Shown here piece after piece: positions 1 to 6,014 of a stretch of DNA of 10,722 bases. Origin of the DNA: JAJXWB01 sp047971685 (GTDB taxonomy: Bacteria; Pseudomonadota; Alphaproteobacteria; Rhizobiales; Beijerinckiaceae); NCBI GenBank assembly GCA_047971685.1, contig JBKDZW010000192.1, forward strand, positions 1-10,722, written 5' to 3'. The notes under the pieces were generated by a model. The model was not told the DNA's origin. It saw nothing but the letters and a program-made list of their open reading frames with translations, and did no database searches. Position 1 is the first letter of the stretch. Every line of letters starts with the position of its first letter. A program made the translations under genes and the position numbers.

Positions 1-2
1 AA

Positions 3-305
3 CGCCTGCGCAACAACAAGGCGCTGACGGGCGCGCTGTCCGCCATCACGGCGGCGGTCGTGGGAATCATTCTCAATCTGACGATCTGGTTTGCCGTCCA
101 CACGCTCTTTCGCCACACGGTTCCGGTGAGCGCCTACGGGCTGGTTTTCGACGCGCCGGTTCCGGCAAGCCTCGCTCCATGGCCGCTGGCGCTTGCGGCC
201 TGCGCAGCGCTCGCGATCTTCCGCTTCAAAATCGGCATGCTGGCGACGCTCGCAGGCGCCGCCGCCGCTGGCGCGCTGCTGCGGCTCGCGGGGCTAATCG
301 GTTGA
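3..305 (+). CDS. chrA: Chromate transporter ChrA, C-terminal fragment
   Basis: The reading frame is already open at the left edge and runs to a TGA at 303-305, giving the last 100 residues of a protein that begins outside the window. It is strongly hydrophobic. The opening stretch (NNKALTGALSAITAAVVGII, then LNLTIWFAVH) matches the conserved segment in the second CHR domain of ChrA-type chromate transporters. A further hydrophobic pair of segments follows, divided by a short FRFK loop, and the protein ends without a tail. ChrA proteins are inner-membrane carriers that export chromate and give chromate resistance. A GTG at 60 could be mistaken for a start, but the coding frame clearly extends upstream of it. 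The gene converges on the rhodanese gene across a 72-nt gap in which I see no clear terminator. Family assignment is good; transport activity cannot be judged from a fragment. Confidence 0.82.
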   Translation, partial: RLRNNKALTGALSAITAAVVGIILNLTIWFAVHTLFRHTVPVSAYGLVFDAPVPASLAPWPLALAACAALAIFRFKIGMLATLAGAAAAGALLRLAGLIG

Positions 306-377
306 CGGACCGGGTTGAATGACGGGCGCGATTATTTCGTGCTTCGGCGACGGGAAAGCCTGACGGAGGCGGCGGCC

Positions 378-692
378 TCAGGGCGTGGCTTCCGGCTCGC
401 CGGCCGCCTGCCAGGCGAGCCAGGAACCGCCGAAATGCGTGGAGACGTCGGGACGGCCGGCGCCTTGCGCAATCTCCAGCGCTTTCAGGGTGCGCCGGCC
501 GGAGCGGCAATAGACCACCACCTTTTTGTCGCGCGGCAGGGCGGACACATCGAAGCGCGACAGGGCGTTGTGGATCGCGCCGGGAATATGGCCGTCGGCC
601 CATTCCTCGTCCTCGCGCACGTCGACGAGCGCGATGGAATTGTCCGCCAGCGCCCGCTTGATCTCGTCAAGCGTCATATCTTCCACGACCAT
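378..692 (-). CDS. Single-domain rhodanese-like protein
   Basis: This is a 104-residue cytoplasmic rhodanese (sulfurtransferase) domain. It shows the usual landmarks in order: VDVRE at residues 23-27, GHIPGA at 34-39, and the active-site loop CRSGRRT at 62-68 with Cys62 as the persulfide-carrying residue. The C-terminal FGGSWLAWQAAGEP is also typical. Length fits the single-domain family (about 100-110 residues). Two starts compete. The ATG at 692 has a GGAG 8 nt upstream and gives the family's usual N-terminus (MVVEDMTLDEI). An ATG at 782 adds 30 residues and overlaps the stop of the upstream gene as TAATG, with AGGA 6 nt before it. I prefer 692 for its fit to the family, but coupled translation from 782 is possible. 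The gene lies directly downstream of the coiled-coil membrane protein and probably shares its transcript. The sulfur acceptor is unknown. Confidence 0.87.
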   Translation of the reverse strand: MVVEDMTLDEIKRALADNSIALVDVREDEEWADGHIPGAIHNALSRFDVSALPRDKKVVVYCRSGRRTLKALEIAQGAGRPDVSTHFGGSWLAWQAAGEPEATP

Positions 693-700
693 CGTATTTG

Positions 701-704
701 CTCC
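701..704 (-). promoter_or_regulatory. Shine-Dalgarno GGAG for the rhodanese internal start
   Basis: GGAG on the minus strand lies 8 nt upstream of the ATG at 692. It supports the 104-residue rhodanese over the 134-residue form that starts at 782. Confidence 0.5.
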
Positions 705-781
705 GGATGTCCCGCGCTTCCACGCGCCCAGTCCGGCGTGCCATAGCAAATCGCGGGGGCCGGCAAAAGCCGTGCGGCTCA

Positions 782-1882
782 TTACTCGTCCTGGTCGATA
801 TAGCCGTCGCTCATCACGAGCACCCAGCGCCCCTCGTATTTCTCGATCGAACGCACGCGGCCGACGCCCGGAATCGTATCGCCCGGCGCGACCTCCAATA
901 TGCCGGCGCGCGTCTGCACATAGGCCACGCCATTGCGCACGCTGCGCAGAACATAGGTATTCGGCTTCATCGTCGGGTCCGGCGTGCGCAGGCCCCGCCT
1001 GACCGGCGCATCGGCGCCCTTGTCTTGTGCGCTCTTGTCTTGTGCGCTCTTGTCCTGCGCGTCCATGCCCTTGTCGGTTATGCTCTTGTCGCTTATGCCC
1101 TTGGCGCTTTTGGCGATCGCGCTGGTGACGATCGGGTCGGCTGCGATCCGCTCCAGCCGCTCCAGCCGCGCGTTCTGCTTGTCGAACCGTCCGGTTACGT
1201 CCTTGTCCATTTTGTCGAGGCGCGCGGCGGTCTGCGCATTTGCATGCGCATTGGCTGCGACCGCGCTCGCCTGCGCCGTGCGCGGTTCGCTGGCCATTTT
1301 ATTGATCTGTGCGCGAACGCTTTGCAATTCCATCGAAAGCTCGGCGATCTTGCCGCGCAATTCGCGCTCGACCGGGCTTTCCGGGGGATTGCGCAGCAAT
1401 TCCTCGCCGGCCAGACGCTGCGCTTCCTTGTGGTCGAGATAATTCGTGAGGCCGAGATAGGAGCCGCCGGCGACGACAAGCATGACGACAGTCAGAACCG
1501 CGACCTGCGGCCAGGCGATCTGTGGGAAATTCTTGCTCGCCGACCTCATTCGCCGCGAAATTCCGCGCCACGCCCTTCTGAAGGCGATCGACATGCGCCG
1601 CACGGGGGCGAAAGACCGTTTGCGCTGCGCCGCAGCGGCGCCAGGCCCATCCACCTGCTTTATAATTGCAGGCAGGCCGGCGGTTTTTTTGCGCGCCGGA
1701 GGCTCGCTGCGCTTTTCGTCGGCTTTCTCTTCGCCGTTAAGCCTTGCAGCGTCCGCAGCCAGGGTCAGCGCAACCTGCTGCAAATGCGCTATCGCCTTGC
1801 GCGCCGAATCCGCCGCCTTCTCCCCGGCGGCGCCCTTGTCCCCGCGGGCTTCAAAACTTTCGACGGTTTCCCGTTTGGCCAT
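782..1882 (-). CDS. Uncharacterised membrane-anchored coiled-coil protein
   Basis: I do not recognise a named family. From the ATG at 1882 the product is 366 residues. It has a charged, Ala/Lys-rich cytoplasmic region (about 1-120), one transmembrane segment (about 125-145, AVLTVVMLVVAGGSYLGL), and a heptad-like Leu/Ile-rich stretch (about 170-200) likely to form a coiled coil. A Lys/Asp/Ser/Gln low-complexity linker with DKSAQ repeats (about 263-290) follows. A compact C-terminal domain (about 309-361) contains EVAPGDTIPGVGRVRSIE. That last domain recalls the small beta-rich periplasmic domains of GspC/PilP-type proteins, a fold-level inference only. A TTG at 1921 would add 13 residues, but it lies only 10 nt from the palindrome at 1932-1956 and has no Shine-Dalgarno sequence. 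The ATG also lacks a clear one, so the start is uncertain. Its TAA overlaps an ATG of the rhodanese frame. A structural envelope role is plausible but unproven. Confidence 0.75.
   Translation of the reverse strand: MAKRETVESFEARGDKGAAGEKAADSARKAIAHLQQVALTLAADAARLNGEEKADEKRSEPPARKKTAGLPAIIKQVDGPGAAAAQRKRSFAPVRRMSIAFRRAWRGISRRMRSASKNFPQIAWPQVAVLTVVMLVVAGGSYLGLTNYLDHKEAQRLAGEELLRNPPESPVERELRGKIAELSMELQSVRAQINKMASEPRTAQASAVAANAHANAQTAARLDKMDKDVTGRFDKQNARLERLERIAADPIVTSAIAKSAKGISDKSITDKGMDAQDKSAQDKSAQDKGADAPVRRGLRTPDPTMKPNTYVLRSVRNGVAYVQTRAGILEVAPGDTIPGVGRVRSIEKYEGRWVLVMSDGYIDQDE
1019..1063 (-). repeat. 15-bp in-frame tandem repeat coding DKSAQ units
   Basis: The 15-bp unit cttgtcttgtgcgct (plus strand) occurs exactly at 1019-1033 and 1034-1048, with a degenerate third copy at 1049-1063. 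Further CTTGTCG-type remnants continue to about 1100. Read on the coding strand it encodes DKSAQ repeats in the linker before the C-terminal domain of the coiled-coil protein. The period keeps frame, so copy-number change alters linker length without breaking the gene. Confidence 0.85.
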
Positions 1883-1931
1883 AGCAAGGCGCGCCCGCGC
1901 TTTCGTTGCGTTCGCGCCCAATCTGGCGCGC

Positions 1932-1956
1932 TATGGTTAACAGTATGTAAACCATA
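1932..1956. promoter_or_regulatory. Palindrome resembling a CtrA-type site upstream of the coiled-coil gene
   Basis: TATGGTT (1932-1938) is the exact inverted complement of AACCATA (1950-1956), separated by 11 nt. Within it, on the minus strand, TTTA-N7-TTAACCAT differs by one base from the alphaproteobacterial cell-cycle regulator CtrA consensus TTAA-N7-TTAA. It sits between the end of pxpC and the coiled-coil gene, where that gene's promoter should lie. The palindrome is directly visible; the CtrA reading is an inference. Confidence 0.4.
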
Positions 1957-1981
1957 ATCTTTCCTGAGGCTTTCCGCCGCG

Positions 1982-3031
1982 TCATTCCGGCGCGCAATAA
2001 GCGGAAACGACGCCGCCGACGAGATTGCGCGCCAACAATTCCTCGCTCGACAATTCCGCACGCCCCGCAAGCGCAACGCCCGCCGCCTCCATTTTCGCAC
2101 GCGCCTGCCGCCAGGCCGCGACCGCCTGCTGCGTTGAAACCGCCTCGAAACGCAAAACCGCGCCCGGCCGCATTTGCGCCAGCCGCCCGAGATCGGCCGA
2201 AATCACGGTGGCGATTTTCGGATAGCCGCCGGTCGGCGCGCGATCGGCCATCAGCACGAGCGGACGTCCATCGCCTGGAACCTGTATCGCGCCGAAGACA
2301 ATGCCATCCGAGACGATGTTGAAGCCCCGGCAATGTTCGAGGCGCGGCCCTTCCAGCACATAGGCCATGCGGTCGCTGCGCGCGCCTATGGTCCAGGGGC
2401 CATCGAGAAAGCGCGCGAAATTGGCGGCGTCGAAATAATCGTCCTGCGGCCCCGCGATCACGCGCAAGGCGCTCTCGCCGGCGTCGCGAAAGGGCCCGAG
2501 CGCGCGCGTCTGCCGCGCGCCTGTCCGCGAACCAAGCGCGCGCACCTGCTGCGCGTCTGTACGCGAAGGCGCGACGGCGAGCCGGTCGCCGGCTTTTATA
2601 CCCGCGCCGCCAAGTCCGGTGCGCACATGCATGGCAAGCGAGCCCAGTTCGCTCTCGCGCAAAAAATCGCCGGCAGGCGCAAGATAGGCCCAGGCCCCGC
2701 TGTGTCCTGCGCGAAACGTCAGTTTTTCGCCGGGCTGAAGTCCGACGAGGCACATGTCCGGCAGCGGCCGCCCCTCATGCGTCACCCTGAAACCCGGCGC
2801 AACCACCGCGCATTCGAGCGGCTCTTCCTCGACGACGAGATCGAGACCGCCGACAGAAATCTCGATCGCTGCGGCGCCTGCGTCATTGCCGGCCATGCGA
2901 TTGGAAAATTCATGCGCGAGCGCGTCCATGGGGCCGGCCTGCGTGACGCCAAAGCGCAAGAAACCCCAACGCCCGGCATCCTGCAACGTGACGCCGGGGC
3001 CCGCCTGCACGATGCACAACGCCGCGCTCAC
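1982..3031 (-). CDS. pxpC: 5-oxoprolinase subunit C (biotin-dependent carboxyltransferase-like, KipA family)
   Basis: This 349-residue protein is the C subunit of the prokaryotic ATP-dependent 5-oxoprolinase PxpABC, which opens the lactam ring of 5-oxoproline to give glutamate. Family motifs are clear: GVTLQDAGRWGF near residues 13-24, SDRMAYVLEGP at 219-229, and a long conserved block at about 241-281 containing GAIQVPGDG and TGGYPKIATVISADL. It starts with GTG, and GTGA overlaps the TGA of pxpB, so translation is coupled. It is the last gene of the operon. Residues 156-179 hold a 12-residue tandem duplication that replaces the usual short linker. Annotation pipelines also call this family 'allophanate hydrolase subunit 2' or 'KipA'. 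Family certainty is high; the exact substrate is less certain because the partner subunits are divergent. Confidence 0.9.
   Translation of the reverse strand: MSAALCIVQAGPGVTLQDAGRWGFLRFGVTQAGPMDALAHEFSNRMAGNDAGAAAIEISVGGLDLVVEEEPLECAVVAPGFRVTHEGRPLPDMCLVGLQPGEKLTFRAGHSGAWAYLAPAGDFLRESELGSLAMHVRTGLGGAGIKAGDRLAVAPSRTDAQQVRALGSRTGARQTRALGPFRDAGESALRVIAGPQDDYFDAANFARFLDGPWTIGARSDRMAYVLEGPRLEHCRGFNIVSDGIVFGAIQVPGDGRPLVLMADRAPTGGYPKIATVISADLGRLAQMRPGAVLRFEAVSTQQAVAAWRQARAKMEAAGVALAGRAELSSEELLARNLVGGVVSAYCAPE
2495..2566 (-). repeat. 36-bp imperfect tandem duplication inside pxpC
   Basis: Two adjacent 36-bp copies (2495-2530 and 2531-2566) match at 29 of 36 positions by my hand alignment. They encode the 12-residue repeats SRTDAQQVRALG and SRTGARQTRALG. 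The duplication is in frame and falls in a linker between conserved blocks of PxpC. Confidence 0.8.
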
Positions 3032-3768
3032 GCCAGCGCCTCGCGCTGCGCGATGGTCTCGCCCGACATGGCGCGCGATTCAAGCGTTGAAAAAGTTGTG
3101 GCGTCGATGGCCACGAAACGCAATTCGTCGCCGACATCGACCAGGAACGGGCGCGCGCGCTGCGGCGCGAACATGCGCGCAGGCGTGCGCCCCGCCACAT
3201 ACCAGCCCGTCGGCATGGAAAAGGTTGCAACCAGCGACAGGCCGCCGCCCACGAGAACGGCGTTTTCCGGCGTCGGCGGACGCACGATGGCGCGCCTTGA
3301 CACCGCAAGTTCGGACGGCAATCCGCCAAGATAGCAATAGCCGGGCGCAAATCCGTACATATAGACGCGATAGACCGCGCCCGCGTGAATGCGCGCGACC
3401 CCCGCAACGTCGAGACCGGCAAGGCCGGCGAGTTCGGCAATGTCTTCGGCGATCGCCGGATCGTAACAGCACGGCAAGGTCCAGCGCGCAGCCGGTTTCG
3501 GCGTCGGCGGATGCGCGCCTTCCAGCCGCGCGACCTGCGCGGCCAGTTTTTCGCGCGAGATGACCAGTGGGTCGTAATGGACCATCAGCGAGCGATAGGT
3601 CGGAACGGTCTCGCGCACGCCTTCGATCCCTGCGGCGCGAAAAGCCGTGTCGAGCGCCAGCACCTGCCCGTTGACGGCGGGATCGACGCTCTCGCCGAAT
3701 TCGACAACCAGTGCGCGCTCGCCCGCATCGAGCAGACGATAGAGCCCCTCGTTTTTCACAGGCCCCAT
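3028..3768 (-). CDS. pxpB: 5-oxoprolinase subunit B (KipI family), divergent
   Basis: This 246-residue protein is the B subunit partner of PxpC. Supporting landmarks are an N-terminal ALVVEFGESVDPAVNGQVLAL, YRSLMVHYDP at 58-67, PCCYDP near 99-104, YMYGFAPGYCYLGGLP at 136-151, and a C-terminal DVGDELRFVAID. The region that reads GGPQTGVYP...PGGW in E. coli YbgJ is here GGGLSLVATFSMPTGW, so the protein belongs to a divergent clade. The start is the ATG at 3768, one nucleotide after the pxpA stop (TAGCATG). The frame stays open to 3894, but that extra sequence lies inside pxpA and does not look like the family. There is no clear Shine-Dalgarno sequence, which fits translational coupling. It is annotated elsewhere as KipI or allophanate hydrolase subunit 1; nothing here suggests a kinase-inhibitor role. 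Confidence 0.88.
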   Translation of the reverse strand: MGPVKNEGLYRLLDAGERALVVEFGESVDPAVNGQVLALDTAFRAAGIEGVRETVPTYRSLMVHYDPLVISREKLAAQVARLEGAHPPTPKPAARWTLPCCYDPAIAEDIAELAGLAGLDVAGVARIHAGAVYRVYMYGFAPGYCYLGGLPSELAVSRRAIVRPPTPENAVLVGGGLSLVATFSMPTGWYVAGRTPARMFAPQRARPFLVDVGDELRFVAIDATTFSTLESRAMSGETIAQREALA

Positions 3769-3769
3769 G

Positions 3770-4543
3770 CTATCGCGCCACGAAAGCCCTGACGGCGACG
3801 CCAGCGGCCTCGAGCCCGGCGCGCACCCGCCGCGCGCTTTCGACGGCATGCGCGCTGTCGCCATGCACGCAGATCGAGCCGATCCTGGTCGCAATGCGCT
3901 TGCCGCCAGCCGTGATGATCGCGCCCTCCTTCACCATCTCCACCATGCGGGCGGCAGCCTCCTCGGGATCGAGAATCATCGCGCCCGGCCGCCCGCGCGC
4001 AATGAGATGGCCGTCTTCGTCATAGCCGCGGTCGGCGAAAATTTCGGCAATCCCCTCTAATCCCATGGTTTCGGCGGCGCGCACCTGTTCGCCGGCAGCA
4101 ATCGTCAGCCAGACGAGCGCGGGATCGACCGCCTTGATCGCGCGCCCCACGGCTTCGGCCGCATCGCGGTCGGTCTCGCAGAGATTGCCGAGCGCGCCGT
4201 GGCATTTGACATAAGCGATCTTCGCGCCCGCGTAAGCCGCAAGCGCCTGCGCGGCGCCGATCTGATAGGCGACCAGCCTTTCGATCTCGCCGCTCGAAAA
4301 CGGAATGCGCCGGCGCCCGAACCCCCAGAGATCGGGAAAACCGGGATGGGCGCCGCAGGTCACGCCCTTTTCCCTGGCGCTGGCGAAGGTGTGCGCCATG
4401 ATCTCGGGATCGCCGGCATGAAATCCGCACGCCACATTGCACGAGGTGACAATGGCGAGCATGGCCTCGTCGTCGCCGCAGGAATAGGCGCCGAAACCTT
4501 CGGCTATGTCGGAATTGAGATCGACCGAGAGCATTGCCTGCAT
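3770..4543 (-). CDS. pxpA: 5-oxoprolinase subunit A (LamB/YcsF family)
   Basis: This 257-residue LamB/YcsF-family protein is the A subunit of PxpABC. Visible motifs are DLNSDIAEGFG at 8-18, CNVACGFHAGDP at 35-46, GAHPGFPDLWGFGRR at 64-78, KCHGALGN at 113-120, FADRGYDEDGHL in the middle and ICVHGDSAHAV near the C-terminus. Length is normal for the family (about 245-255). Two positions differ from the usual KPHGxLYN motif: Cys114 replaces Pro and Gly119 replaces Tyr. The start is ATG 4543; a second ATG at 4534 gives a three-residue shorter form and may be used instead. The gene lies 48 nt after livF, the only gap over 2 nt between consecutive genes from livH to pxpC, and that gap holds a hairpin. 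The subunit presumably acts with PxpB and PxpC in the cytoplasm on the imported compound. Confidence 0.92.
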   Translation of the reverse strand: MQAMLSVDLNSDIAEGFGAYSCGDDEAMLAIVTSCNVACGFHAGDPEIMAHTFASAREKGVTCGAHPGFPDLWGFGRRRIPFSSGEIERLVAYQIGAAQALAAYAGAKIAYVKCHGALGNLCETDRDAAEAVGRAIKAVDPALVWLTIAAGEQVRAAETMGLEGIAEIFADRGYDEDGHLIARGRPGAMILDPEEAAARMVEMVKEGAIITAGGKRIATRIGSICVHGDSAHAVESARRVRAGLEAAGVAVRAFVAR

Positions 4544-4560
4544 CCTAAACCGTTCCGCGC

Positions 4561-4584
4561 GCCTCCTCTCCCTTACGGGGAGGC
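4561..4584. other. Inverted repeat / hairpin between livF and pxpA
   Basis: GCCTCC (4561-4566) and GGAGGC (4579-4584) are perfect inverted arms around a 12-nt loop. An alternative 7-pair stem uses 4565-4571 and 4577-4583. No T-run follows in the direction of transcription, so it does not look like an intrinsic terminator. It could be an mRNA processing or stability element separating the transporter and enzyme halves of the operon, or a fragment of a dispersed palindromic repeat. Confidence 0.4.
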
Positions 4585-4591
4585 ATAGCCC

Positions 4592-5296
4592 CTACAGCCC
4601 CAGGTAAGCCTTGCGCACTTCCGCGTTTTCCGCAATCTCGGCCGCAGCCCCGCTCATCGTCACGCGGCCGGTCTGCAAGACATAGGCGCGGTCGGAGATT
4701 TCGAGGCATTCGGTCAGCCGTTGCTCGACGATCAACACGGTCGTGCCGGCCTTGCGGATCGCCGACACCGCCAGAAAAATCTCGTCCACCAGTTTCGGCA
4801 TTATGCCCTGCGAGGGCTCGTCCAGCATCAGGAGTTTCGGGCGCGTCATCAGCGCGCGGCCGATGGCGAGCATTTGCTGTTCGCCGCCCGACAGCGTTTC
4901 GGCGCGCTGGTTCATGCGTTCGCCGAGCCGCGGAAACAGGGTCATCACGGTTGCAAGCGGCGCCTCGCGGTCGGCCTGGTTGCGGAAAAGATAGGAGCCG
5001 AGCCGCAGATTGTCGGCGACCGACAGGCGCGGAAACAGGCGGCGGTTTTCCGGCACATAGGCGATGCCGCGCCGGGTCGCCAGATGCGGCGCGAGCCCGT
5101 CGATGCGCTCGCCCAGAAACTCGACCGTGCCGGAACTCGGCGTCTCCATGCCAACGATGGATTTGAGCAGCGTCGACTTGCCCGCGCCATTGGCGCCGGC
5201 GACGCAGACGATCTCGCCCTCGCGCACCTCGATCGATGCGCCCGACAGCGCGATCAGCCCGCCGTAGCCGGTGGAAAGTTCATGCGTGACGAGCAC
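4592..5296 (-). CDS. livF: HAAT-type ABC transporter ATP-binding protein LivF
   Basis: This 234-residue ATPase belongs to the hydrophobic/branched-chain amino acid transporter (HAAT) class. Walker A GANGAGKST is at 34-42, signature LSGGEQQ at 135-141, and Walker B LLMLDEP at 155-161. VPENRRLFPRLSV near 81-93 and the terminal KAYLGL are LivF hallmarks. All catalytic motifs are intact. It starts with GTG at 5296 and overlaps the end of livG by 17 nt, so the two ATPases are made together. It would pair with LivG beneath the LivH/LivM channel at the inner membrane. 'LivF' names the family only; the enzyme genes downstream suggest the cargo is not a branched-chain amino acid. Confidence 0.93.
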   Translation of the reverse strand: MLVTHELSTGYGGLIALSGASIEVREGEIVCVAGANGAGKSTLLKSIVGMETPSSGTVEFLGERIDGLAPHLATRRGIAYVPENRRLFPRLSVADNLRLGSYLFRNQADREAPLATVMTLFPRLGERMNQRAETLSGGEQQMLAIGRALMTRPKLLMLDEPSQGIMPKLVDEIFLAVSAIRKAGTTVLIVEQRLTECLEISDRAYVLQTGRVTMSGAAAEIAENAEVRKAYLGL

Positions 5297-6014
5297 GGTG
5301 ACGCTCCCCGAGATAGGCGGTGATGACGCGCTCGTCGCGCACGATGTCGGCGGGCTTGCCTTGCGCGATCACGCGGCCGAGATCGAGCACGATGGCGCGG
5401 TCGACAAGCGGCATGACGATTTCCATGACATGCTCGACCATGACGACGGTGACGCCGCGCTCGCGAATCGTGCGCACGAGTTCGACGCCGTTTTGCGCCT
5501 CCGCCGGCGTCAGGCCCGTCATCGCCTCGTCGAGCAGCAGCAGGCGCGGGCTCGTCGCCAGCGCGCGCGCCACTTCCAGCCGGCGTTTTTCCGGCGGCGT
5601 CAATTCATGCGCCATTGCGCTTTCGCGCGCCGAAAGGCCGGTGAATTCGAGAACCTCGCGCGCCTTGCGTCGCGCCTTGCGCGAAGATCGGGTGCGTTGA
5701 AAGGCGCCGACCATGACGTTTTCCAGAACGCTCATGGTCTCGAAACTTTTCACCACCTGAAACGTCCGCGCAATGCCAAGCGCGCAGCGCTCGGGCGCGC
5801 CGAGACCGGTGACATCGCGTCCCTCGAAAATGATGCGCCCCTCCGTCGGCCTGCGCACGCCGGCGATCGCATTGAACAAGGTGGATTTGCCCGCGCCGTT
5901 CGGCCCGATCAGGCCGAGAATTTCGCCATGCCGCACATCTATCGAAACATCGGCGTTGGCGACGAGCCCGCCGAAGCGCTGCGTGAGATCGCGAATTTCG
6001 ACGAGCGCGCTCAT
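5280..6014 (-). CDS. livG: HAAT-type ABC transporter ATP-binding protein LivG (degenerate signature)
   Basis: This 244-residue ATPase is the partner of LivF. Walker A GPNGAGKST is at 37-45, the Q-loop ARTFQ ends at Gln86, Walker B LLLLDE is at 158-163, and the switch histidine is His195 in MVEHVM. The first TM-contact region (FEGRDVTGL) and the terminal TAYLGE are LivG-like. The ABC signature is unusual: LTPPEKR at 138-144, where LivG proteins normally have LSYGQ/E-like sequence, so the signature Ser and Gly are both gone. The start is ATG 6014 in an ATGA overlap with the livM stop. The frame stays open to 6197, but the extra residues are Arg/Gly/His-rich and lie inside livM. One canonical and one degenerate ATP site are therefore expected in the LivF/LivG dimer. 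Confidence 0.92.
   Translation of the reverse strand: MSALVEIRDLTQRFGGLVANADVSIDVRHGEILGLIGPNGAGKSTLFNAIAGVRRPTEGRIIFEGRDVTGLGAPERCALGIARTFQVVKSFETMSVLENVMVGAFQRTRSSRKARRKAREVLEFTGLSARESAMAHELTPPEKRRLEVARALATSPRLLLLDEAMTGLTPAEAQNGVELVRTIRERGVTVVMVEHVMEIVMPLVDRAIVLDLGRVIAQGKPADIVRDERVITAYLGERHRARHA

Noticed and set aside
306..377. Bidirectional terminator between chrA and the rhodanese gene
   Set aside because: I could find no convincing stem with flanking T/A runs in the 72-nt convergent gap.
698..1957. 419-codon + strand frame opposite the coiled-coil gene
   Set aside because: It is antisense to a frame with a clear transmembrane segment and domain structure, and its Arg/Ala/Leu-rich product has no recognisable motif.
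2174..3334. 386-codon + strand frame opposite pxpC and pxpB
   Set aside because: It is a shadow of two clearly conserved genes and shows no motifs of its own.
1982..3768. KipI/KipA kinase-inhibitor or urea amidolyase (allophanate hydrolase) annotation of pxpB/pxpC
   Set aside because: The presence of pxpA and a YcsI-family gene in the same operon fits 5-oxoprolinase. There is no sporulation kinase, urea carboxylase or amidase domain here.
3769..3894. 42-residue N-terminal extension of pxpB
   Set aside because: It lies wholly inside pxpA, is Arg/Ser/Pro-rich and unlike PxpB N-termini. The ATG directly after the pxpA stop fits.
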